Assembly (NCBI GenBank): GCA_020746875.1
Contig: JAGTJL010000017.1
Location: forward strand, 1,364,001 to 1,428,000
Direction: 5' to 3'
DNA: 64,000 bases
Source of the DNA: Rhexocercosporidium sp. MPI-PUGE-AT-0058
Taxonomy: Eukaryota; Ascomycota; Leotiomycetes; Helotiales
Shown: in pieces, positions 52,313 through 63,016 of the stretch
Layout: every line of letters starts with the position of its first letter
How positions within the stretch are numbered: the first letter of the stretch is position 1
The notes under the pieces: generated by a model
What the model was told of the DNA's origin: nothing
Database searches by the model: none
What the model saw: the letters and a program-made list of their open reading frames with translations, nothing else
Made by a program: the position numbers and the translations under genes

Positions 52313-53417
52313 ATGGCCGTCTCTTCCATTCAAGACCGAACGAACGAGTTCAGGTCGGTACTAGCACAAGCACAAAAGCGCCAGGCATCTTCGAAAGTAG
52401 GAGCCCAGAGACAGTCACTTCTGACAGATTCGCAAAAGGCAGCTGCAAATGGCAATGCGGATGGGAAACCCAGAAGGTCGGAGTTCGCGAGGAGGGCGGC
52501 CGAGATTGGGAGAGGCATATCCACGACCATGGGCAAATTAGAAAAGCTGGCGCAACGTATGCTTCTCCTACAGAAGTGATGACACTAGATGCTAACGCAG
52601 TGCAGTGGCCAAGAGGAAAACACTATTCGATGACCGGCCGGTAGAGATCAACGAGTTGACATCCATCATCAAACAAGATCTCTCCTCTCTAAACCAGCAA
52701 ATCGGCTCTTTACAAACCCTTACCCGCTCACAACATCCCAAAGCCGACCAGGAAGGCGAGCATAACAAGAATGTGGTATTCCTGCTGCAAGGTAAACTGA
52801 CAGACGTATCTGTCAATTTCAAAGATGTTCTCGAAGTCCGGACGAAGAATATCCAAGCCTCCCGAGCACGAACGGAAAACTTCGTCTCCTCTGTATCAGC
52901 AAACGTCGCGCCGGCAATATCACAATCCGCCTCTCCATTGTACAGTACGCCGAATAGAGGATCGCCTGGGCCGGGCCAGGATCTGTTGTCCTTGAATCCT
53001 GTGGGGGATCAGCAGCTACTGATGATGGAAGAGGCTCAACCCCAGAATACATATATCCAACAGAGAGGGGAGGCAATCGAAGCAATTGAAAGGACGATCA
53101 GTGAACTTGGAGGGATTTTTGGGCAACTCGCATCTATGGTCTCGGAGCAAAGCGAGATGATTCAAAGAATCGACGCCAATACCGAGGACGTGGTAGATAA
53201 CGTGCAAGGCGCACAGAGGGAACTGCTGAAGTACTGGTCGAGAGTATCTGGCAATCGCTGGCTGGTTGCCAAGATGTTCGGCGTGCTGATGATTTTCTTT
53301 TTGTAAGTCCCGTTCTCTCTTCCAATCTTCTTCCTCCCCTCCCCTCCATCTCAATAAGTCCTCAATCCATAAGCAATACTAACTTTCAACAGACTCTGGG
53401 TCCTCATTGCGGGATAG
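52313..53417 (+). CDS. sed5: Sed5/syntaxin-5 t-SNARE of the cis-Golgi
   Basis: Qa-SNARE that mediates fusion of ER-derived and intra-Golgi vesicles with the cis-Golgi. Exons: 52313-52556, 52606-53302, 53393-53417; introns 49 and 90 nt; 321 residues. The N-terminus (SIQDRTNEFRSVL) matches the Sed5 N-peptide region that binds Sly1. The syntaxin Habc-type region follows, with LFDDRPVEINELTSIIKQD. The SNARE motif (about 225-285) contains IFGQLASMVSEQSEMIQRID with the zero-layer Gln in SEQSE. A single C-terminal membrane anchor follows (AKMFGVLMIFFLLWVLIAG). The last coding exon is only 25 nt and supplies LWVLIAG and the stop, so a predictor that misses it would truncate the anchor. Essential gene in yeast. 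Confidence 0.96.
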
Positions 53418-54211
53418 AGCTGTGTTTCCAGCCATAGCATTTGCAAACACTACATGCATGCATTCATCAGCGGTCTTCTTTGTTTTCTCTGTACAAGTAC
53501 TTGTAGACATGGCGCACCGAATATACCTTTAATCCGCGGCTTTTGAGCCGCTGTCTGCTTGATTCAGATGCCAGGCAATTGTGCGGCTAAATAGCCTCAT
53601 TCTTACCTTACTCTTCTTGACGTGTACTGGTGGTTCCTTCTCTATGTGCTTTGAATGGTTAACCTCTTGCCAAGCATTGCCGTCCTTTCCTGCTGCTTTC
53701 CTTCCTCTACAATACTCATACTCACATCAGCCAAAGATTAAAGCAACTCGGGGTGATCAACCTCTCGCAGGCGACTTGCTTCGAGATTAGTTGCATCGGA
53801 ACGACTTCTTTTATTAAAATAACTACAGCCTCGTGTATGTTTCCTTTTTCGAGCCTATCTACCGCACCAGCTACGGCCCAGTCTGTTACATTATCTCAGG
53901 ATGTCGGACCTCCACATGAGGCGTAAAGCCAGTTACTCACCCCAGCCAACCACAGTTACCTGCGAGTCCACCGCCGTTCAGGTCGTTCTCAAGGGCGTCA
54001 AATGGGTGCCTCTGATTGCAGGCCATCTGCAGACGAAACCGAGGGCGGGATAGGGGGCCAAATCATGCAACCCCAACGCCACGAAACGACACAATTTTCA
54101 GCTTCGAATTCAGAGCCTGATGTTGGGGCATACTTAATAGTAAGGCTCTGCCATGTCCATCAATCCCGTTTCCCGTTATATTACAAATACTGCATGTTAA
54201 TAGTGACCACG
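53418..54211. other. Intergenic, no supported gene
   Basis: 794 bp between SED5 and the CorA-like gene. An in-frame ATG at 54002 lies upstream of the chosen CorA-like start, but the intervening residues are not family-like. Confidence 0.5.
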
Positions 54212-56866
54212 ATGGCAGCAATCCATAGCCCGACATCGCAACCGCTTGCCCAGCCCGATACCCAGGATTCCGAAAAGGCTTCGATTATCGGTATTGTGAT
54301 AAATGCGCGCAACGGTCTTCTTAAGGCGTTCAGTTTTGGCTTGCAAGAACCGGAACCAGACTTGCTCGAAAAATGGCTTCAGACAGACCCTTCCCACAAA
54401 CACTACCTCCTTCAGGACTATAAGAGAATAAAATTGTCACCTGGAAAGGAAATTGTTGATCGCTTGACTAAGTACTACGTTTTTGACGCGCTCACATTTG
54501 GGTCAACAGCGAATACAAGCGAGATGAATCATGAGATGAATCATTCTGAAAGGTCCAACCTTACGCTGTCTCACGCCTTGGACAATTTCTGCACCAAACT
54601 GCAGACTGGATCAGACCCTTCACTACGAATATGGTCAGTAAACTCGATTCCATTTATTAAAGCAGCAGCTGACTATAATCTCTTTTCGATACAAAGTGTC
54701 CTATCGCTAAAGTTATCCGAGTCGCTTCGGTCAGGACTCTTCAAATTCCAAGACAAAGCTTTTTGCTCAATCGAACAATTGAATGACAAGTACGATGTAT
54801 TTTCTCGGTCCATTCTGTCGCTTATACAAAAGGAATGGGATCCTTCTTTAGACCGTTCGAAGAGCTGGATCAACGACCCGTTTTCTCAAGATATATCGCC
54901 TCCTCAAAGGTCATTCAAATTGCCATCAAAGGGTACAATTTTTTACCTACTCAGTCACAGCAAAAAAAAGGGTAGCTGATAGAATGAATAGTCGCCGGCG
55001 TACGTAACTTCTGCTTGCTTAACGAACGCAACCAGAGAAACACTATCCAATTCACCTTGATGTCCACCGCCCCCTCATACCGCAGTGATTTCTATGAGTA
55101 CATCTGGCAACGACAGAACCAGAGACCTCCACAAGACACGATCATCTTCTCTACAAGTGAAACTGATGTGCTTGGATCAAAGAACGTTCTCATTACTATT
55201 GATTCAGAAAGAGAATCTGCAAATGGCACAGTGTGCGCTCGTATCATGTATGAATTTGATCAGCATTTCAAAACAGTACTGCCACTTCCTAGTGATGACC
55301 ATACTCCCTGCAGCATGGAAAGCGCATTTCTCGGGGCTCTGTTTGCCGTTTTCATGGTTCTCGCAGAATCAACCAACAACTATATCAACTCTGTTTCACA
55401 AAGCATCTCAAAGCTAGTGAGCACAATTCTCTGACGCAACTTTAGACCTGCTAAATGATGAACAGTGTTATGAAGGGAGAAGACGTCCATCAGGTAGCAA
55501 GCTTCATTACCTGTCACACCTAGAGGACAGCCGGAAGCTGGCTGCTGACAGTGTGCAAGATGCGCTCACGTTGCTAGCTGAGGTCGAGGTTCCTATCACT
55601 AATTCCCCTGCTGTCAAACCGCTCAATGTTCAATTCTCGGATATAGAGACCGACATGAAATTCCTGAAGGACAAGTTAGAAGATGTCGAAAAGCAGCTGG
55701 CTGCCTTACAAGTCATGGTGAGCCGTTAAAGGTTAGGAAGGGACGTGGGCTAATCGACGAAGTTGAAAGAGAAACTCGATCTTCGGCAGATTAGGCGAAC
55801 CTATATCCTCACTGTTCTCGCGGCAATATACTTACCCTTTTCGCTCATGACGGTAAGTGCTGTACAGCCTTCATAGCTTCAGGAAAATGTCCACTGACAG
55901 CCATAGTCTTTCTATGGCATGAATGTTAGCGACCCCATCTGGCCTTCAAGTAAAAGCGATCCGACCAAAGATTCATCACCAAACACTGCCGCTCGAAATG
56001 TTATGGAATTGCCAGGCAATTCATCAACCTTTTCTACCGAACAAACCAGCGCTATCGTATCAGCAATTCAGAGCTCGGGGTCTCATCTCTGGACATTCCA
56101 ATCATACTGGTACACCACCGTTCCCGTGACTGTCGCCACCATTATTATCCCTATGATCATCGGCGTCATCTTTCGCTCGTTATCACGTTTTGCTTTCTAT
56201 TATCGAGGCTACTGGCGTCTCATCGTGATAAGTGGACTCCTCGTCTTCGTTGCGATGTCTGACATTTTCATGAACGTTCTCTCCTACACTGCTGATTTCT
56301 ATGCGACTATCTGGTTGGCTATCACGACGGCTTTACTCGGGCTTTCCGCCGTCGTTCTCATCTGCAGAGCATTCATGAAGAAAAGGCACCGGCTAATATG
56401 GTGCGGCTTCGCGGTCTCTGTTGCTATCTATCCTCCGATCTGGTGGTACAACTTTGACTACTTTTCAAGCTATCTCAGCATCTTCGTGCCCTTCACTTAT
56501 CTTTTACTTGTCTGGTTCCGTCACGACTTCAGGGATCTTTTTCTGAAGTACAGGGCCTATCGACGGCGTCACGCATCGAGCCAGAATTTGAGCACTGTCG
56601 CCGAGGAAGGTCAGATCCAACCTCCGCAAAACGTTGCCCAAGGTGATCCTGTTTCATTGGCTTCAGGAGCAGGCAACGATACATATGAACACAGTGCAGC
56701 TGTAGCAAGTCCAAGTCAGGTAGCAGTTCAAATTCCTCAGGGTGCAGCTACTGGCAGGAATGCTAGAAGCGCTTCAGATACTGGGCTGTTGGCTCGTGTA
56801 AGGAGCACGCCTACTCAACCACCTGACAGCGGTGAAGAGCAATCAGTACGGCCCGAAACTGCTTGA
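54212..56866 (+). CDS. CorA-like divalent-cation transporter-type protein with extra C-terminal helices
   Basis: Exons: 54212-54932, 54992-55416, 55466-55717, 55763-55852, 55907-56866; introns 59, 49, 45 and 54 nt; 815 residues. The key mark is LPFSLMTSFYGMN (about residues 490-502), the CorA pore-helix end with its invariant Gly-Met-Asn, split by intron 4. A long cytosolic part precedes it, ending in a coiled-coil (DMKFLKDKLEDVEKQLAALQ). In canonical CorA a short loop follows GMN before TM2. Here about 60 residues separate them. TM2 (about 565-585) is followed by roughly four more predicted helices (about 600-700) and a polar tail. CorA proteins are pentameric Mg2+ channels with two helices. 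This may be a fungal-specific derivative, and transport activity is unproven. The N-terminal 200 residues are divergent. An upstream start at 54002 or 54194 is possible. Confidence 0.78.
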
Positions 56867-57242
56867 CTTAATTGGATTGTAAATTCTCATTATAATCATT
56901 TGGATTTTGCTCGGGGCAGTAGGATCATTCGTGGTTCGCGGGTCATGGCGTTCAGAGGCCATAGGCAGATTATGAAGTCAGGTCATGACGTGGCAAATAT
57001 GAAAATCATTTGGTGGAAACCATGGGTTCAAAAATGGTTTCAGTTGGGTTCTCCTATGACTTGCAACCAACCTTCACAGGCTGCAGTCGTATACTGAATC
57101 GTGAGTTTAGACGGCTGGGCTCGAACTCTGTCTAGTCTCTACGAGCTGATTTCGATGAAGGCATTATTTGGTCTTCCCCAGGAAAGCATGTACAGAAATT
57201 GCCCAACCCCGTTACTCCGCTCTCATGCCGAGTTCGCTGCCC
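56867..57242. other. Convergent intergenic region
   Basis: 376 bp between the 3' ends of the CorA-like and FAD-oxidase genes. No gene or clear structure seen. Confidence 0.6.
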
Positions 57243-58733
57243 TCACGCAATGCTCTGCTTGTTCGAAGTGAAAAGACCTTCGGGGTCATATACCCTCTTA
57301 ATTGCCTTCAACCTGGCATAATTCTCCTCGCCATACAGCCTCTCGCTCCACTGTGCCTCGGTCAAAGCAGAATCACGATAATTCGCAAAACCTCTCAACG
57401 GGATATCCGCGCCCTCAAGCGCATTCTCAAAGGGCTTCATGATGCTCTGAGCATATGCGACACCATCAGCCGGGTATGGGTTGGTGGCATTCGGCATATT
57501 GGTATCGAATCGGATAAGCCACAGGTTGCTGCCGTGTGCATACGAGGCATCGGCATCTGAGATATCGCGAGATACACCGCCCCAGAGATCCATGAATCCT
57601 GATCGGCGGAGATCGGTACGGTTAAAGTCGAGGATGGTTCTTTGGAAAAGAACGCGGACGAGATCAGCTGTCAATGGAGTATGGGTCGTGGTTGTCAAAG
57701 CTTGGGTGTAGAAAGATCGACCGCCTGAAGCTCCACCACTGGGGAGGTTGGCGCCAGGAGCTATGAGGGTTTCCATGGTCCAGAAGTCGAATTCTGACTT
57801 TGTTAGAGTGGCGTTGATGGTGAAGCGGTCCATCAATGGCTTCATGGCGGCATCGAAGTCCGCTGGGTTCCCGTAGTAGTATCCAACTGCGCTGAAAGGT
57901 GTTAAGGAAAGTGACCACCTGAGAGCCAACTCATCAGGTGCGTCGGTCATAGCGTATTCCTGGGAAGCCAAGAACGCATTCACTGCATTTTCAATACCGA
58001 CGTTGCCAAATGTGAGTGTGAAGTTCACGGCATTGGCGCACGTCGGTTTCCAAGTCTTAGTCGTAAGCGATGTAAGAATACCGAAGGACGATGCCGCGCC
58101 CTCAGCAGCGAACATCAGATCCGAGCCCCGCGTGGCATTGACGACAGTCCCATTATACAGCATGAACTCAACACTATCAAGGAAATCCATGGCAGTGCCA
58201 AGAAATCTCGAAGTACTTCCAAAGCCACCACCAATCGACGAGCCAGCAATACCCACATGTCCATGTCGCACATGAGGGAAGTGTCGACCATGCCCATCCC
58301 ACAGAGCTTTCATCGCAGGGCCAGCTCTAGTCCCACCTCCCATGGTGAAGAGGTTCGTTTCAGCGTCAAAAGACACAGAATTGAAAGCCGCCATGTTGAC
58401 GACCAAGTCCCCGGGATTACCGAGGCCGTATGCGACAAATGAGTGGCCTCCTGCTAGGGCGGAGACCTTGACGGATGCGTTCCTTGCGCAGGCGAGTGAG
58501 GATGCTAGTTGGATTTTGTTTGTGGGATAAGCCATGGCAGCTGGATCTACTTCTGCTTTGAGACGTATTTGCCATGGTGAAGTCTCGGTCGCCCATGTGC
58601 TGTCCGTGTCGACGATATATCGGACACCAGCATCAGTGAGGCAGGATGAGAGGGGTGATTGGGCAAGTGCGAGAGGAGTAAGTAAAAGGAGGGAGTAGGC
58701 TAAGAGTCGCTTGAAAGAAAGTGAAGAGTCCAT
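57243..58733 (-). CDS. Secreted FAD-linked oxidase (BBE-like, CAZy AA7 type)
   Basis: Single exon, 496 residues. Signal peptide about 1-24 (LLLLTPLALA). FAD-binding PCMH domain at about 60-235: AYPTNKIQLASSLACARN, then SALAGGHSFVAYGLG with His97 as the expected covalent FAD attachment, and GIAGSSIGGGFG. The C-terminal BBE segment reads YGEENYARLKAIKRVYDPEG. This family oxidises the reducing end of oligosaccharides (gluco- or chito-oligosaccharide oxidases) or secondary metabolites. In bicovalent members a Cys lies about 60 residues after the His. Here that stretch (HVRHGHVGIAG) has no Cys, so a single covalent link is expected. Several Asn glycosylation sites are present. No tailoring enzymes surround it, so oligosaccharide oxidation, with peroxide release, is more likely than a biosynthetic-cluster role (inference). 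Confidence 0.9.
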   Translation of the reverse strand: MDSSLSFKRLLAYSLLLLTPLALAQSPLSSCLTDAGVRYIVDTDSTWATETSPWQIRLKAEVDPAAMAYPTNKIQLASSLACARNASVKVSALAGGHSFVAYGLGNPGDLVVNMAAFNSVSFDAETNLFTMGGGTRAGPAMKALWDGHGRHFPHVRHGHVGIAGSSIGGGFGSTSRFLGTAMDFLDSVEFMLYNGTVVNATRGSDLMFAAEGAASSFGILTSLTTKTWKPTCANAVNFTLTFGNVGIENAVNAFLASQEYAMTDAPDELALRWSLSLTPFSAVGYYYGNPADFDAAMKPLMDRFTINATLTKSEFDFWTMETLIAPGANLPSGGASGGRSFYTQALTTTTHTPLTADLVRVLFQRTILDFNRTDLRRSGFMDLWGGVSRDISDADASYAHGSNLWLIRFDTNMPNATNPYPADGVAYAQSIMKPFENALEGADIPLRGFANYRDSALTEAQWSERLYGEENYARLKAIKRVYDPEGLFTSNKQSIA

Positions 58734-60229
58734 GGTTGAGGCCTTGAAAGTCGGGAATGAATGAAAGGCGCTGCATTCACAAAATACATGTATGACAGAA
58801 GCCTCTTCTTATATCATATCTCATCGCTGGCTCCTGCTAGAAAAACCCCTCTTTCAGGTTCCAGTGTCCTATTCACACCAGGAAAGCAGGTGCTAAGAAA
58901 CCCAGGCTACAACTCCAAGGAAGATCTCCTCTCCACAAAAATCAAACATGGTTCATCTCATCATTCATCGGACTGCGAGGTTCTAAAGACACGGGTCGGC
59001 GTTTGGCATAGATATGCGAGAAACTTTGATTCGTTTCCATCGCAGCCTCGCTGCTTGCTTGGCCTATGCGTTGCACGATGAGTCTGGGATTAGACCGCTG
59101 GGTACTTTAAGCCGTGAGGTGATCGTCGCCAAGTGATTGTTTAATAAATGTTCGACATGTTGTTTTGCGCTACAAGGGGCAGGAGGCTCTGCGAATTTCG
59201 AGGGGGATTTATTCTACTTTCGCATGGGAAGAACAGTAATCAGAGTTCCATCTTTTTCCCGGCAATTCAAGTCTAGATCCATGGTCCAGGTCTCTGGGCT
59301 CAGAGCGCCAAGTCCCTCTTCAGATTCTAACTGTAACCCGGAAAGTTCTCTCGCCGCGTCATCTTATAATTATCGGTCGAATTATACTTCAGCATAATAT
59401 CTGCAAGTCTTTCATATAAACTTTGTTCCAACTCCCGATGACCGTCTCACCACGGTAAATGACAGTCCAAGCATGAGCTCCGAAACCTTGTATGCGAACT
59501 TTACGAACTCAGCCCCTCACGTCCCAGCCTCGGTTAAAAAAAAAGGGGTTCAGCAACCACGACAACCACCACCACAAACGTCTCAGGACCCCCACGCTTG
59601 CGAGAGGAATCACATTAAATGAAGTTATTCACAGATGATACCGGTATTCTTGAATGATAATCGATCCAGAATTTCTGTGCGTTTGTCGATTCTGGACTAG
59701 CGAATAAGCTTCATGGACCTTCCCTGTTCCCCCGCCTTGTTTATCAGTGGAGCGTATGCGGTGCTACGCGATGCAATGCGATTGGGAAGGTGTCACTCAA
59801 TCTGATAAAATTCGAAGTCTTGGTGCTCTAGTATGATCTCACCTCATAACCATTTTGGGTACGGAGCAGCCAGAAAGTTTGTCGTCTGATTAATAATGCT
59901 GAAAATGGGAAACTTTATACGCGAATCTGAACGTTTCCGGCATTGAGGATTCTAGATTCGAAATTGGAAAGCTAGAAAGGGACTAGGGAGTATGTATGGG
60001 AGAGAGGGAAGTAGATTAATCTTGTGATTGGTGAAGAGTAAATAGATGTGCCAAGCAGGTCAAATGCTGTGAGGTTCTTGGAGGATGCCGTGAGAGTACA
60101 ATTCTAGCAAGGTGTGTTTTCTACCTGATCTCGTCTGCGTCTCCATAATTACTTGACTGCTGTACATTCACGCATTCTTTACCTGGCCAGGACACACTCT
60201 CACATTCGTTTATCTCCCCCAACTTCATC
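58734..60229. other. Divergent intergenic region, 1.5 kb
   Basis: Between the FAD oxidase (minus) and the lactonase-type gene (plus). Short frames only (58761-59081, 59137-59397), without motifs. An A8G4 run lies near 59,537-59,548. Confidence 0.55.
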
Positions 60230-61557
60230 ATGAGTTCCATTCCCAAGGCTCTGCTTCAAGCAGCGTTCTTCGTAACAGCCACATCCGCAACAAACCTCTT
60301 CGTAGCCTGCACCAACGGAAACCTCACAACCCTCTCCCTCACGAAATCAACCAACGCCTCCACCCTCGCCATCTCATCATGGACAAACCAATGTTCCGCC
60401 AACCCTTCTGCACTGAACCTCGACTCCACAAACCGCATCCTGTACTGCATGGACCGCGGCAGCTCCTCTTCTCTAAATGGGTCAATGAATACGTTCGATG
60501 TAGACACGAATGGCAACCTCACTCGCTTAGCGAGAATTCCTATTCCTGCGTCTGGCGTATGGACTAGTTTCTTCGGTGCCGAAGGAGGGAATATGGGGAT
60601 TGCTACGGTGCACTAGTAAGTCAAATCGCTCTCCACTGAGAATAGTATGTTTACGCAATATCGCAACGCAGCAACCGCAGCGCCGCATCTATAATCTCCA
60701 TCAGCGATGACGGCCAACTCACCGGCCCCCTGCAAACCTTCTTCCCCACCCTCTCAGCACCAGGTCCCATACCCCTACGCCAAGACCGCTCCTATCTACA
60801 CCAAGTCCAGCCCGATCCGTCAGGCAAATACCTCATCATGAACGATCTCGGTGGTGATATGGTCCGCGTCTATACCTACGACGTCGAGACTCTCACCCCA
60901 GTTACTGAAGTCTCGCAGCTCCATACTGAAGCTGGTGTTGGGCCGAGACATGGCCGGTTTTGGAGAGCTACGGAGGGGAAGTTGTTCTATTTCTTTGTGG
61001 GGGAGTTGAGTCAAAGGGTTTATTCGTATGAGGTTATGTATTCGGAGGGGGGGATGAGTTGGAAGAAGGTCTTTGAGATTCCGGCGTTGGGAGTGGGGAA
61101 TGAGAGGGCTGCCCAGACGGCGCCGCCTAGTGGGATTGAGGTGACTGTATGTCTTCCCTTACCCTGCTTGTCTTGTCTCCTCCCATTTTCTAAATCTCAG
61201 ATATGAACCTTCCATTTTGAAAACTCTGAACTGACAGCAACACAGCCCGATAACAAATTCCTCATCGTCTCCAACCGCGAAGTTTCCTTTCTCGCCAAAG
61301 ACAGTCCATCAGACACCCTCTCCACCTTCTCCATCAACGCCGATGGAACCCTCGAGCTGATCCAACTTGCTCCTTCTGGAGGCTGGTCGCCTAGACAGTT
61401 CTCACTGAACAAGAAGGGCGATTTGTTGGCTGTAGGGCATCAGAATAACGCTACGGTTGTGGTTTGGCAGAGGGATTTGAGCAGTGGGAGGATTGTGGGA
61501 GAAGTGAGTAGAGTGACGCTTAGTACTGCTGTTGTGGCTACGATTTGGGATGAGTAA
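60230..61557 (+). CDS. Secreted lactonase-family seven-bladed beta-propeller protein
   Basis: Exons: 60230-60615, 60672-61146, 61246-61557; introns 56 and 99 nt; 390 residues. Signal peptide about 1-20 (LLQAAFFVTATSA). The fold is the lactonase/6-phosphogluconolactonase-like propeller, seen in repeated blades: NPSALNLDSTNRILYC, VQPDPSGKYLIMNDLG, GVGPRHGRFW, PDNKFLIVSNRE and SPRQFSLNKKGDLLAVG. Members include 6-phosphogluconolactonase and the fungal carboxy-cis,cis-muconate cyclase. The latter fits the small, secreted fungal paralogues best, but the substrate cannot be told from sequence. The intron 1 acceptor is chosen at 60671 because it keeps the frame (TAC NRSAAS). Nearby AGs are alternatives. 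Confidence 0.86.
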
Positions 61558-63016
61558 GACCGTCAAGTAAGATACCACTTGTGAAGCATGGACTATCATT
61601 TGTGTGATGACAAGTTTAGTTTACCTGCCGACGCTGTGAGTCACGGGCAAGCAATTTATAGAAATACCATGTTGCCCAATGTTACGTTTGATGCGGTAGA
61701 TAAAAGTGGCTGAGACCGTGACGCCATCATTTGTTTCCAGCATCTCATGCTACGCCATTCACGGCTCAACCGTGATCTAATCTTATGACTGTCTGAGGGT
61801 GAGGCGTGGGATTTTACCACGACTTACGTTATATTGACTGCTATGGAAACTTTACATTGGGATATGTGTCAAAACAGTCTACACCCCGGAAAGAGTGCGA
61901 ATGTGATGACATCAGAGGTAGTCACCTCCAGTGTGCTGCTTTTGCATATAATACCAGGCTGCTGATCCACGAATATCAATTTTGGACAACCGCAATTCCA
62001 AAACTGCATCCAAAAGTGACGGCTGCTCAATCATGAACGAACGAGCTTTTACTAATTTTTCCAGAACTTGCTAACACTCTACGACTGATAAGTACAACTG
62101 ACAGCACACTATCGTACGTCACCTTTCAGACTGGTAGTTTGCGGATGAAAAGGCCACAACGTCTACTTCTCTAACCTCCAAGACCGATCTTGACCCTTTT
62201 TTGGGAGAATACCCATATTTTCTAGCGCCAGCGAGTAGCGAGCAAGTATCAGGTCATGGCAATGCCCCTCGGAAAACCAGACATTCAACCTCTGAGGGTA
62301 ACTGTGACGTTGAGTTAGTTTTTCTCGCAGAATGCTTCTACCAAGCTTGGGAAAATAAGCTCTGGGAGACACTTTGCCGACGTTTAGTACGCAACAGTTC
62401 TTTAGTGACTCTTTCGTTGCCATGGTCGTGCGATGTTTTTATTCGCTAAGTTTTAGTGGCTTGTTCAGATGACCTAACACCTCTAAGCACCTCAACTTGG
62501 CGCATCGTTAGCTAAGTACCGCCGCTCATCCCCAATTCGCTCTTGGAATACCACCACTTTTTCGAGGCTGAATTGCCAAGGGCCCAGAGAGCCTTCGACC
62601 ACCAAGCCATGACAAGCTCAACCTATACCTTCGTCGTCCCTCATGCATGTCAACCAAAAAAGAGAGACGAGGCTGCGTCAAGTACTATTGTGGGGGCTGG
62701 GTTCAGATGCATAGTTGAGAAGTTGCGCCCACTTATCCCGTTCTTCTTTGTCGGTGAAGTTCTCGAAGTGCATGGCAGAACAGAGCCTCCACAAAAATGC
62801 CGGATGGGTCGGTAGTTTTTCAGCTGAAGGTGTGTTGGATAGAATATAAAGCCTTGCTATCAGACCCTTGATGATTCGCTCACCAGATGCATACATGAAG
62901 AGAAACACAAAATATGTGAAATTTGTTCTGGGGTCTTTAGAACCATTCTTTGCTCCTCTTTCGTGGATCAAAAATATCTCGCCACCTCACGTCGATTCGT
63001 CTTCATCACGTGAAAC
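61558..63016. other. Intergenic, no supported gene
   Basis: 1.46 kb. Short open frames (for example 62201-62449, 62163-62423 and 62543-62815) overlap on opposite strands and show no domain. The right end contains the promoter of the truncated membrane-protein gene. Confidence 0.5.

Noticed and set aside
54002..54211. Upstream in-frame start of the CorA-like gene
   Set aside because: The additional 70 residues lack family similarity and the region looks like leader. Not excluded without transcript data.
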